NCBI GenBank assembly: GCA_902493985.1
Contig: CABURR010000034.1
Span: forward strand, 1-23,265
Length of the DNA stretch: 23,265 nt
Source: an uncultured Collinsella sp.
Lineage (GTDB): Bacteria > Actinomycetota > Coriobacteriia > Coriobacteriales > Coriobacteriaceae
Direction: 5' to 3'
Under the pieces are notes generated by a model. It had not been told where the DNA came from. It did no database searches and saw only the letters and a program-made list of their open reading frames with translations. Of this stretch, positions 14,901 to 21,900 are shown one piece after another. The stretch's first letter is position 1. Each line of letters starts with the position of its first letter. A program made the translations under genes and the position numbers.

Positions 14901-17048
14901 TTACTTCCCCTGCACCATGGTGAGGGAGATCTTCTTGCGGTCGCGATCGACCTTTTCAACCCACACCTTGACCGTGCCACCGACGCGCACCACGTCGCTC
15001 GGGTGCTTGACAAAGCGGTTGGCCAGTTTGGAGATGTGCACGAGGCCGTCCTGGTGCACGCCCACGTCGACGAAGGCACCAAAGTCCACAACGTTGCGCA
15101 CCGTGCCCTTGAGCTCCATGCCGGGCTCCAGGTCGTCGATGGAAAGCGCTGAGCGGCTAAAGACCACCTCGGGCGCGTCGTCGCGCGGGTCGCGACCGGG
15201 CTTCTTGAGCTCGTTGACAATGTCGATGAGCGTGAGGGTGCCGCAGTCCAGGTCGCTTGCCAGCGCCGAGATGCTGCCTAGGCGGCGCTCGATGTCGGGC
15301 ACGCCGCCGCGGCTGAGCTCGCTTGATTTAACGCCGGCGCGCTCCAGGACGGCCGCGGCCACCTCGTAGCTCTCGGGGTGGACGCTTGTCGCGTCGAGCG
15401 GGTTCTTGCCGCCGCTGATGCGCAGGAAACCCGCGGCGTTGAGGTATGCCTTGGGTCCCAGCTTGGGGACCTTCTTGAGCTGGCGGCGATCGGTAAAGGC
15501 GCCGTTTTCCTCGCGGTAGGCCACGATGTTTTTGGCCACGCTCGGCGTGATGCCCGATACATATCCCAGCAGGCTCGCGCTTGCGGTGTTGACGTCGACG
15601 CCCACGCGGTTGACGACGTCCTCCACCACATGGCCCAACGTGCGCGAAAGCTCGGCCTGGTCAAGGTCGTGCTGGTACTGGCCAACGCCGATGGACTGGG
15701 GCGGGATCTTGACGAGCTCTGCCAGCGGGTCTTGCAGGCGGCGGCCCAGGCTCATGGCGCCACGCACGGTGACGTCCAAGTCGGGATACTCCTGGCTGGC
15801 GAGTTCGGAAGCCGAGTACACCGACGCGCCGGCTTCGTTAACGATGGTGTAGCGAAGGCTGGGCGCCTGCTCGGCAATGAACTCCGAGACGACTTCCTCG
15901 GTCTCGCGGCTGGCGGTGCCGTTGCCGATGACGATGGTGTTGACGCCGTCCTTCTTGACGAGGCGGGCGAGCTCGCGCTTGGTGCCGGCGACGTCGTGGC
16001 GCGGCTTGGTGGGATAGACCACGCCGTGGTCGAGCAGCTTGCCGGTCTCGTCCATGACGGCGATCTTGCAGCCGGTGCGATAACCCGGATCGAGCGCGAG
16101 CACGCGGGCGCCGCGCACGGGGCGCGCCGAGAGCAGGCCCTCGAGATTCTTGGCAAAGACGTTGATGGCCTCGGTCTGGGCGCGAACGGTGAGCTTGGCG
16201 CGGGCCTCGCGCTCCAGCGAGGGGGCCATGAGGCGCTTGTAACCGTCGGCGATGGCGGCGTCAAAGACGGGCGCGAAGACGCCCTGGCGTCGGGGCCAAC
16301 GGCTGCCGAGGCATGCCGTGGCGGCAGCGCCGTCGACGTTCACGCGCACGCGGAGCTTGCCCTCGCGCTCACCGCGGTCGATAGCCAACACACGGTGGTT
16401 GGGTATACGGCGCAGCGGCTCGTCAAAGTTGTAGTAGGGCTCGTAGGGAGTCTTCTCCGTGGGATCGGTAGCCTCGACAATGATATCGGCGGTGTTTTGC
16501 GTAAAGGCGCGCAGGTCGGCGACGTTCTCGGGGTCTTCGGCCACCGTCTCGGCCACGATGTTCGCCGCGCCGGCGAGCGCCTTCTCGGGCGTGTTGAAGC
16601 CGGCGTCCTCGTTGACGTATGCCGCGGCGGTGTCGAGCGCGCTGCCCTTGGCCGAGGCCTGCATGATGACCATGTTGGCAAGTGGCTCCAGGCCTGCCTC
16701 GCGGGCCTTCTGTGCGCGGGTCATGCGCTTTTTGCGGTAGGGCTTGTAGAGGTCCTCAACACGTTGGATCTGCGTGGCTTCGCGAATCTGCTGCTCAAGC
16801 TCTGGCGTAAGTTTGCCCTGGGCGTCGATGAGCAGAATGACGTCCTCTTTGCGCTGCTCAAGATTGCGCAGGTAAGACAGGCGCTCGTCGAGTGCGCGCA
16901 GGGCGACGTCGTCCATGCCGCCCGTTGCTTCCTTGCGGTAGCGCGAGATAAAGGGGATGGTGTTGCCCTCGTCGATGAGCTTGACGGCCGCCTCGATGTT
17001 GGCGGCCTTAAGGTTGAGCTCGCGGGCAAGCTGGGCGATAAGATCCAT
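14901..17048 (-). CDS. tex: Tex family RNA-binding transcription accessory protein
   Basis: Tex proteins bind nucleic acid, associate with transcription and affect expression of certain genes in other bacteria. The 715-residue protein shows the family order: N-terminal helical region with HTH (about residues 1-200), a YqgF/RNase H-like domain around ALDPGYRTGCKIAV (D320), helix-hairpin-helix repeats at about 481-545 (ASLLGYVSGITPSVAKNIV and KLGPKAYLNAAGFLRI), and a C-terminal S1 domain (about 640-712, VDFGAFVDVGVHQDGLVHIS). The ATG at 17048 is taken because AAGGAG lies just before it and the protein then begins MDLIAQLARELNL, a normal Tex start; the open frame goes 52 codons further upstream without family similarity. 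It stands alone on this strand, with a palindromic element upstream. Confidence 0.95.
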   Translation of the reverse strand: MDLIAQLARELNLKAANIEAAVKLIDEGNTIPFISRYRKEATGGMDDVALRALDERLSYLRNLEQRKEDVILLIDAQGKLTPELEQQIREATQIQRVEDLYKPYRKKRMTRAQKAREAGLEPLANMVIMQASAKGSALDTAAAYVNEDAGFNTPEKALAGAANIVAETVAEDPENVADLRAFTQNTADIIVEATDPTEKTPYEPYYNFDEPLRRIPNHRVLAIDRGEREGKLRVRVNVDGAAATACLGSRWPRRQGVFAPVFDAAIADGYKRLMAPSLEREARAKLTVRAQTEAINVFAKNLEGLLSARPVRGARVLALDPGYRTGCKIAVMDETGKLLDHGVVYPTKPRHDVAGTKRELARLVKKDGVNTIVIGNGTASRETEEVVSEFIAEQAPSLRYTIVNEAGASVYSASELASQEYPDLDVTVRGAMSLGRRLQDPLAELVKIPPQSIGVGQYQHDLDQAELSRTLGHVVEDVVNRVGVDVNTASASLLGYVSGITPSVAKNIVAYREENGAFTDRRQLKKVPKLGPKAYLNAAGFLRISGGKNPLDATSVHPESYEVAAAVLERAGVKSSELSRGGVPDIERRLGSISALASDLDCGTLTLIDIVNELKKPGRDPRDDAPEVVFSRSALSIDDLEPGMELKGTVRNVVDFGAFVDVGVHQDGLVHISKLANRFVKHPSDVVRVGGTVKVWVEKVDRDRKKISLTMVQGK

Positions 17049-17129
17049 GGGACTCCTTGCGTTTAAGGTGCGTTTGCAGCACAGGGCTACCAAGGATACC
17101 ACCCGTCCCAAAAGACTGTTTTGGAGCCG

Positions 17130-17291
17130 CGCCACGAAAACGACCCGTCTACTACGTTTGAACCGCATGGGTCGACCGTACCTGGGTTTTCCGAAAATCG
17201 ACAAGCCGGTTACCTGCGGTTTTTATTTCGCGAAATTCGGCATGGTTGAGGGTGGTCGGTTAAACGTAGTAGATAGGCCCATTTCGTGGCG
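17130..17291. repeat. 162-bp palindromic element upstream of tex
   Basis: A left arm at 17130-17165 and a right arm at 17257-17291 are inverted copies sharing CGCCACGAAA, TCTACTACGTTT and AACCG, with a few mismatches. The 90 bp between hold a direct repeat starting TCGAC at 17172 and at 17198 (each with TACCTG and GGTTTT) and the dyad TTTCGCGAAA. It lies in a 411-bp gap between the terminator of the SDR operon and tex. No protein is encoded. It may be a mobile palindrome or a structured RNA. Confidence 0.6.
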
Positions 17292-17352
17292 AACGAACCA
17301 AGCTGAGGCACAAAATAGCCCCCGTCCCAGAAAAATCATTACCAATGTAGTC

Positions 17353-17387
17353 AAAAAGCCCCACGGGCAGGAGGCTGCTCGTGGGGC
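17353..17387 (-). terminator. Terminator of the SDR/MFS/oxidoreductase operon
   Basis: On the minus strand a 13-bp stem (GCCCCACGGGCAG at 17358-17370 against CTGCTCGTGGGGC at 17375-17387, one mismatch, loop of four) is followed directly by TTTTTGAC. It lies about 75 bp after the oxidoreductase stop codon. Confidence 0.85.
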
Positions 17388-17459
17388 AAAGAAGAGGGGC
17401 TTGTTGGCGGCGGGCCAAGGCGCTCGGCGGGGACTTTGCTGCGGCCCGCTCTTAAGGCA

Positions 17460-18500
17460 TTACAGCTCGACGAGCTGGCCGGTCTCGGCGGCCTCCTTGA
17501 TGGCGTTAAGCAGCGTGAGCGTCTTGACGTTATCGGCGGGGGTCACGACGGGTTCGACCTCGCGGCGGACAACCTTCACAAAGTGCTTGAGCTGCATCTT
17601 GTGCGGCAGCGCCGGGTCCACGGCCGGAATCTCCATCTGCAGCGGCTTGTGCCAGTTAGAGGCGCCGTCGTAGGAGAACTGGTGCAGGCGGGGCAGCGAA
17701 AGGGCGCCCTTAGTGCCGCCGATAAAGTAGGCGTCGGCGTCGAAGGGGCGGTACTGCGGATCCTCGCGAGCGGTGGCCTCCCAGTTCCAGGGGCTGGCGG
17801 TGGCGTCGGAGATGGTCATGCTCGCAAGCGCGCCATCGGCAAAACGGACGTTGACCACGGCGGAGTCCTCGGTCTCAAAACCGCGGGCGGCGCTGGATTG
17901 CATGCCCTGGACGGCAACGGGCTCGCCCAACAGATAGCGGAGCAGGTCGACGTCGTGAACCAGGTTGACCAGGATCGGGCCGGCACCCTTCTTGCGGCGC
18001 CACTCGACATCGAAATACTCGTCATTCTTATAGATCATGTAGTGGAAGCTCGACACGGTGAGCTTGCCCAGCTCGCCAGACTCGATGATCTCCTTGGCCT
18101 TGTTGACGAAGGGGTTGTGGCGACGGTGCTGACCCACGAGCACGGGCACGCCGGCGGTTTCGGCCTCGGCGGCGAAGGCCTGGGCATCCTCCAGGTCGTT
18201 GGAGATCGGCTTTTCGACCAGCGGCACGATGTTGCGCTTCACAGCCTCGCGGGCAACGCCCAGGTGCAGGTCGTTGGGCGTGGCGATGATGACGGCCTCG
18301 GGCTTGACCTCGTCCATCATCTGAGCGGGATCGGTGTAAAACGGCACGCCGGCGGCCTCGGCCGTGGCGCGGGCGCCCTCAAAGGCGTCGGCGATGGCGA
18401 TGAGCTCGGCCTCGGGCTCCTCGGTGACAAAGCGGATGTGGTTGCGGCCCATGGCGCCGGCGCCGATAACGGCAATGCGGACGGGGTTGAGCTCAGACAT
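17460..18500 (-). CDS. Gfo/Idh/MocA-family NAD(P)-dependent oxidoreductase
   Basis: These enzymes oxidise or reduce a hydroxyl group on sugars, inositols or related compounds with NAD(P). The 346-residue protein has an N-terminal Rossmann domain with GAGAMG (residues 13-18), the conserved EKPIS (E96, K97, P98), and the C-terminal alpha/beta domain with LVHDVDLLRYLLG, where K97, D183 or H182 are the usual catalytic group. The start ATG is preceded by AAGGAG at a spacing of six. It is the last gene of the minus-strand group SDR - MFS - this gene, 69 bp after the transporter, with a dyad repeat in that gap. It likely acts on the compound imported by the transporter or on the SDR product. Substrate cannot be named. 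Confidence 0.9.
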   Translation of the reverse strand: MSELNPVRIAVIGAGAMGRNHIRFVTEEPEAELIAIADAFEGARATAEAAGVPFYTDPAQMMDEVKPEAVIIATPNDLHLGVAREAVKRNIVPLVEKPISNDLEDAQAFAAEAETAGVPVLVGQHRRHNPFVNKAKEIIESGELGKLTVSSFHYMIYKNDEYFDVEWRRKKGAGPILVNLVHDVDLLRYLLGEPVAVQGMQSSAARGFETEDSAVVNVRFADGALASMTISDATASPWNWEATAREDPQYRPFDADAYFIGGTKGALSLPRLHQFSYDGASNWHKPLQMEIPAVDPALPHKMQLKHFVKVVRREVEPVVTPADNVKTLTLLNAIKEAAETGQLVEL

Positions 18501-18529
18501 TTCGACTCCTTAATACTGGTGACCGGTGG

Positions 18530-18562
18530 GATGCGACAAAGGGGCTGTCCCTTCGTCGCATC
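18530..18562. repeat. GATGCGACAAAGGG hairpin between operon genes
   Basis: GATGCGACAAAGGG (18530-18543) pairs with CCCTTCGTCGCATC (18549-18562) with one mismatch in 14 and a five-base loop. It sits between the MFS stop codon and the oxidoreductase start. A related, weaker copy is at 5160-5195, and the terminator at 7656-7694 shares the CAAAGG-TGTCCC-CTTTG core. Inside an operon it may protect or divide the mRNA. Confidence 0.65.
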
Positions 18563-18569
18563 GGTAAAA

Positions 18570-19826
18570 CTAGGCGGACTTCTTCTTGCTGTCGGAGACC
18601 ATCATGTAGACGGTGAGCACGACGGCGATGGCGGCGATCACAATAGCGCCGTAGAAGGACTGCTGGTAGGCGGCGCTGCCGGCCTCGGCGTGATACAGCA
18701 CGGCGGTGATGGGCTGGCTGATCCAGGTGGAAGCGGCGTAGCCCAAAAACATGATGCCGTAGTTGACGCCGATGTTGCTGGTGCCGAAGGCGCCACCGGT
18801 GAGCGGCGGGTAGATGACGAGCAGGGCGCCAAAGCTAAAGCCGAGCAGGGCGAGTGCCACAAAGAACATGCTCTGCGTAAAGCTCATCGACATGATGACG
18901 AGCGCGACGATGGTGACGACAAGGCTGATGAGCAGCGACTTATAGGCGCCGAGCTTGTCGATGATCTGGCCAAAGGACAGACGGCCAACCAGGTTGGCGC
19001 AGGTGTTGACGGAGACCACCACGCCGCCGAGGGCGACGGCCGCGGCGCTCGTGGGGTCGGCGAAGAGCTGGACGGCGGCGATGGAGGCAACCTTGCCCAC
19101 GAGCAGAGTGCCCGCGGTGGCGGCAAAGGCGAAGGTGACGATGAGGACCCAGAAGCGCGGGGTCTTGACCATCTCGCTCGGGGTGAGGTCGCCGAAGGTG
19201 CCGGCGTGCGCGCCGCCCTTGGGGGCCTCGAAGCCCTCGGGCAGCCAACCGGCCTCGGGGGCCTTCAGGAACAGGGCGGAGGCGGCAATCATCACAAAGA
19301 AGATGACGCCGAGCGCCTTAAGGGCGCCAAAGATGCCCAGACTCGGGATGAGCAGCGAGGCGAGCACCGGGGACAGCACGGCGGGACCGGCGGTCGAAGC
19401 GGCCAGGGTGATGCCGGAGGCGAGGCCCTTCTTGTCGATGAACCACTTTTGGCCGGTGGTGAGCGCCGGGTTGTAGCCCAGGCCGTTGCCGATGGCGGCG
19501 ACGAGCGAGAACCACAGGTAGAACTGCCACGGCTCGGTGACGGTGCCGGACATGAACCAGCCCACGCCGTAGCACACGGCGGCGGCGATCACGACGTTGC
19601 GCGGGCCGATCTTATCGGAGATGCGGCCGGCGAAGATGCCCGTCACGGCCATGATGGTCTGGAAGACGGGAAAAGCCCAGGTAAGGGCGCTCGACCACTC
19701 GGGGTAGACGGCGAGCAGATTTTTGCTCACGACGGAATACAGCGCGATGGAGCTGATGAAGAACATGGTGACGCACGCGGCGGAAAGCACGACGGCGCGA
19801 CCCTTGTTGGAGTTGCTGGAAGCCAT
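18570..19826 (-). CDS. MFS transporter of the oxalate/formate antiporter (OFA) type
   Basis: A membrane carrier with about twelve helices. The 418-residue protein follows the OFA layout: GRISDKIGPRNV between helices 2 and 3, GNGLGYNPALTTGQKWFIDKKGLASGITLAASTAGPAV across helices 4-5, a central cytoplasmic loop (about residues 200-225), LVGRLSFGQIIDKLG in the second half, and a Lys-rich C-terminus (DSKKKSA). OFA members carry oxalate, formate, pyruvate, lactate and other small monocarboxylates or dicarboxylates, so the imported compound is probably an acid. The ATG follows AAAGAG. It lies 65 bp after the SDR gene and before the oxidoreductase gene on the same strand, in a probable operon under the divergent LysR regulator. 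Confidence 0.88.
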   Translation of the reverse strand: MASSNSNKGRAVVLSAACVTMFFISSIALYSVVSKNLLAVYPEWSSALTWAFPVFQTIMAVTGIFAGRISDKIGPRNVVIAAAVCYGVGWFMSGTVTEPWQFYLWFSLVAAIGNGLGYNPALTTGQKWFIDKKGLASGITLAASTAGPAVLSPVLASLLIPSLGIFGALKALGVIFFVMIAASALFLKAPEAGWLPEGFEAPKGGAHAGTFGDLTPSEMVKTPRFWVLIVTFAFAATAGTLLVGKVASIAAVQLFADPTSAAAVALGGVVVSVNTCANLVGRLSFGQIIDKLGAYKSLLISLVVTIVALVIMSMSFTQSMFFVALALLGFSFGALLVIYPPLTGGAFGTSNIGVNYGIMFLGYAASTWISQPITAVLYHAEAGSAAYQQSFYGAIVIAAIAVVLTVYMMVSDSKKKSA

Positions 19827-19891
19827 TGGACTCTTTCTAATCGATACGGGGGAGGAGCGGTCGTATCCGCGGGTCTCCCTGTTAGGTTGGT

Positions 19892-20773
19892 TTACTGGTC
19901 AGTCGGCTTGGCGACGCCGGACTCGTCGGACCAAAGCTCGACACCCTTGTTCTTGAGGTAGTTGTCGGCATAGGCGCGACGGCCGCCGGGCTTGGCGGTG
20001 AGGTCGCCCATCATATTGGAGAAGCCGCCGTCGACCTTGATGGCGTCGCCGGTGGTAAAGTCCGAGCGCTTGGACGCCAGGAACATGACGGCGTTGGCAA
20101 TATCGCCGACCTCGCCGATGCGGCGCGTGGCGATCAGGCGGCTGCGGCTCTTCTCGACCTCGGGGTCGGCGTAGAAGTTGGCCGACATGGGGGTCTTGAC
20201 GAAGCAGGGCTCGACGCAGTTGGAGCGCACGCCGTAGGGGCCCCATTCGGCAGCCAGCATCTTGGACATCATGTTGACGCCCGCCTTGGTGGAGCTGTAC
20301 ACGCCCGAGAACGTCTCGGGGGAGTGGCTAGCGACGGTCGAGATGTGCACCAGGCGGCCCTGGCCGGCCTTGATCATCTCGCGACCAAAGCGCTGCGAGG
20401 TGATGAAGTAACCGGTGAGGTTGACGTTGAGCACCTGCTCCCAGTCGCTCAGCGGCAGGTCCTCCATGGCGGCGAAGCGCAGGATGCCGGCGGTGTTGAC
20501 GAGGACGTCGACGCGGCCGAAGTCGGCGATGGTGGCGTCGACGGCGGCCTGAACCTCGGCCTCGTCGGTGGCGTTCATCTTGTAGCCCTCGGCGTGGATG
20601 CCAAACTCGGCGGCGAGGTCGGCGGCTGCGGCCTTGACCTTCTCCTCGTCCAGGTCGAGCAGGACGACGTTGGCGCCGTTGCGGGCGAACTCGCGGCAAA
20701 TCTCGACGCCCATACCGCCGAGCGCGCCAGTCACGGCGCAGACATCGCCCTCGAGCTTAAGCCAATTGCTCAT
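19892..20773 (-). CDS. Short-chain dehydrogenase/reductase, first gene of the operon
   Basis: A classical SDR that transfers hydride between NAD(P)(H) and an alcohol or ketone. The 293-residue protein has the cofactor motif TGALGGMG (15-22), NTAG, and the catalytic Y159 and K163 (VYSSTKAG). Thirteen residues before the tyrosine, where serine is usual, stands T146, with S145 next to it; either could serve. After the usual SDR end (DGGFSNMM) there is an extra tail of about 40 residues, ending ESGVAKPTDQ, with no recognised function. D40-L-D after the second strand (VVLLDLDEEK) suggests NAD+ over NADP+ (inference). The ATG lies next to AAGGGAAG. It leads the operon with the MFS and Gfo/Idh genes. 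A sugar-acid, polyol or hydroxy-acid dehydrogenase is likely. Confidence 0.9.
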   Translation of the reverse strand: MSNWLKLEGDVCAVTGALGGMGVEICREFARNGANVVLLDLDEEKVKAAAADLAAEFGIHAEGYKMNATDEAEVQAAVDATIADFGRVDVLVNTAGILRFAAMEDLPLSDWEQVLNVNLTGYFITSQRFGREMIKAGQGRLVHISTVASHSPETFSGVYSSTKAGVNMMSKMLAAEWGPYGVRSNCVEPCFVKTPMSANFYADPEVEKSRSRLIATRRIGEVGDIANAVMFLASKRSDFTTGDAIKVDGGFSNMMGDLTAKPGGRRAYADNYLKNKGVELWSDESGVAKPTDQ

Positions 20774-20799
20774 AGGAACTTCCCTTCTTGTGCCTCCCG

Positions 20800-20826
20800 G
20801 TGGGTCGCTCCCATTAATCGACCCAC
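20800..20826. promoter_or_regulatory. Perfect dyad in the SDR leader, possible operator
   Basis: GTGGGTCG (20800-20807) and CGACCCAC (20819-20826) form an exact 8-bp dyad with 11 bases between. It lies between the predicted SDR promoter and the SDR start codon. It could bind a regulator or fold as a leader hairpin in the mRNA; the 11-base spacing recalls LysR sites, but this is inference. Confidence 0.4.
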
Positions 20827-20842
20827 GTGGTTTTCGCTGGTT

Positions 20843-20871
20843 ATCGTATGCTTTGCATTTGCGCAGGTGAA
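20843..20871 (-). promoter_or_regulatory. Candidate promoter of the SDR operon
   Basis: On the minus strand TTCACC (20866-20871) and TACGAT (20843-20848) are 17 bp apart, each with four of six consensus bases. Transcription would begin near 20836, giving a leader of about 60 bases that contains the dyad at 20800-20826. Weak hexamers suit an activator-dependent promoter. Confidence 0.4.
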
Positions 20872-20880
20872 TTGCATATT

Positions 20881-20889
20881 TGTTAGAAT
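20881..20889 (+). promoter_or_regulatory. Extended -10 promoter of the LysR gene
   Basis: TGTTAGAAT fits the extended -10 form TGnTAnAAT. It points toward the LysR gene, whose start is about 115 bp away. Just downstream, TAACC-GTA-GGTTTA (20895-20908) is a small dyad that could serve autoregulation. The two divergent promoters would be about 40 bp apart, typical of LysR control regions. Confidence 0.4.
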
Positions 20890-21005
20890 GGCGTTAACCG
20901 TAGGTTTACACCGTGCGATGCAGTTTTTCTCAATTGAGCGCGTGACCTGCCAAAACGACCCCCTTCGGTAGTTCATTGCCATGCGTCTGGAAACAGGAGA
21001 TTGAC

Positions 21006-21884
21006 GTGTACGATCGACGACTTGAGGCCATATCGGCCGCCGCGGAGCTGGGAAGCTTCTCGCGTGCGGCGGCAAAATTGCGCGTGTCGACCCCGGCACT
21101 CGTCAAGCAGGTGTCGGGCTTCGAGGCCGAGTTCGGCATCACACTGTTCGAGCGCTCGCACTCGGGTGTCAAGGTGACGCCGGCCGGCGCCCTGCTGGTG
21201 GACGACGCGCGCTCGATCATGCGGCAGTCCGAGGACGCGCTGCGCCGTGCCCGACGCGCGGCGGGCGATGGCGGTGCCGTGCGTCTGGGCGTGTCGATGA
21301 TGTGTCCGGGGCGCCAAACGCTGTCGATGTGGTCGGACATTCACGATCTGGAACCGTCGCTGCGATTTGAGATCGTGCCGGTAAGCGACCTCTATGACGA
21401 GCGCGAATCCGTCATGCGCAGCCTTGGTCGCGAGGTGGATGTAGTGCAGTCGAGTTTTTCGACCCCACGCTGGGGTGATGCCTGCCAAAAGCTCCGCATC
21501 GTTAACGTGCCGTTTTATATCGACCTGCCGCGTACGAGCCCGCTGGCGCGCAAGACGCGCATCACGGTTGCCGACTTAGAGGGCATGCGCCTGCGCGTGC
21601 TCCGCCACGGCAACGACGCTATGGACAGCCTGCGTATCGATCTGTTGGCAGACGGCGGCGTGGACGTGATCGATGTGGACAGCTTCGACTTTGCGCTCTT
21701 TAACGAGGCGGAGGAAAAGGGCGACGCGGTGCTCACCTGCGGAGCGTGGTCGGGGGTGCACCCAGCCTTTGTGGGCGTGCCGTTCCTGTGCGGCCGCGAG
21801 GTGCCGGTCTTTCTGCACTACCCGCTCGAGCCCACCCTCCAAGTCCAAAAATTCGTCAACGCCATGGCCCAACTCCTCAACTAG
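21006..21884 (+). CDS. LysR-family transcriptional regulator, divergent from the SDR operon
   Basis: LysR proteins bind near divergent promoters and respond to a small inducer, often a substrate of the neighbouring pathway. The 292-residue protein has an N-terminal winged HTH (about residues 1-62: SFSRAAAKLRVSTPALVKQVSGFEAEFGITLFER, then VTPAG) and a C-terminal periplasmic-binding-protein-like inducer domain (about 88-290). The start is the GTG at 21006: CAGGAG (20994-20999) lies six bases before it and the protein then begins MYDRRLEAISAAAELGSF, a normal LysR opening; the earlier TTG at 20976 lacks a ribosome site. It faces the SDR gene across 232 bp containing both candidate promoters and dyads, so it most likely controls the SDR - MFS - Gfo/Idh operon. 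Confidence 0.92.
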   Translation: MYDRRLEAISAAAELGSFSRAAAKLRVSTPALVKQVSGFEAEFGITLFERSHSGVKVTPAGALLVDDARSIMRQSEDALRRARRAAGDGGAVRLGVSMMCPGRQTLSMWSDIHDLEPSLRFEIVPVSDLYDERESVMRSLGREVDVVQSSFSTPRWGDACQKLRIVNVPFYIDLPRTSPLARKTRITVADLEGMRLRVLRHGNDAMDSLRIDLLADGGVDVIDVDSFDFALFNEAEEKGDAVLTCGAWSGVHPAFVGVPFLCGREVPVFLHYPLEPTLQVQKFVNAMAQLLN

Positions 21885-21900
21885 CTCATTTGGGACGGGT

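Noticed and set aside
14647..15369. Possible 240-codon plus-strand gene starting in the transaldolase remnant
   Set aside because: Only the first few residues resemble transaldolase; the rest crosses a terminator and runs antisense to tex.
15378..17066. Plus-strand open frame of 562 codons opposite tex
   Set aside because: Shadow of tex; no motif, no ribosome site.
17436..19961. Plus-strand open frame of 841 codons
   Set aside because: It lies antisense to the Gfo/Idh and MFS genes, which have clear family motifs, and its own sequence is Gly/Asp/His-rich low complexity typical of GC-rich shadow frames.
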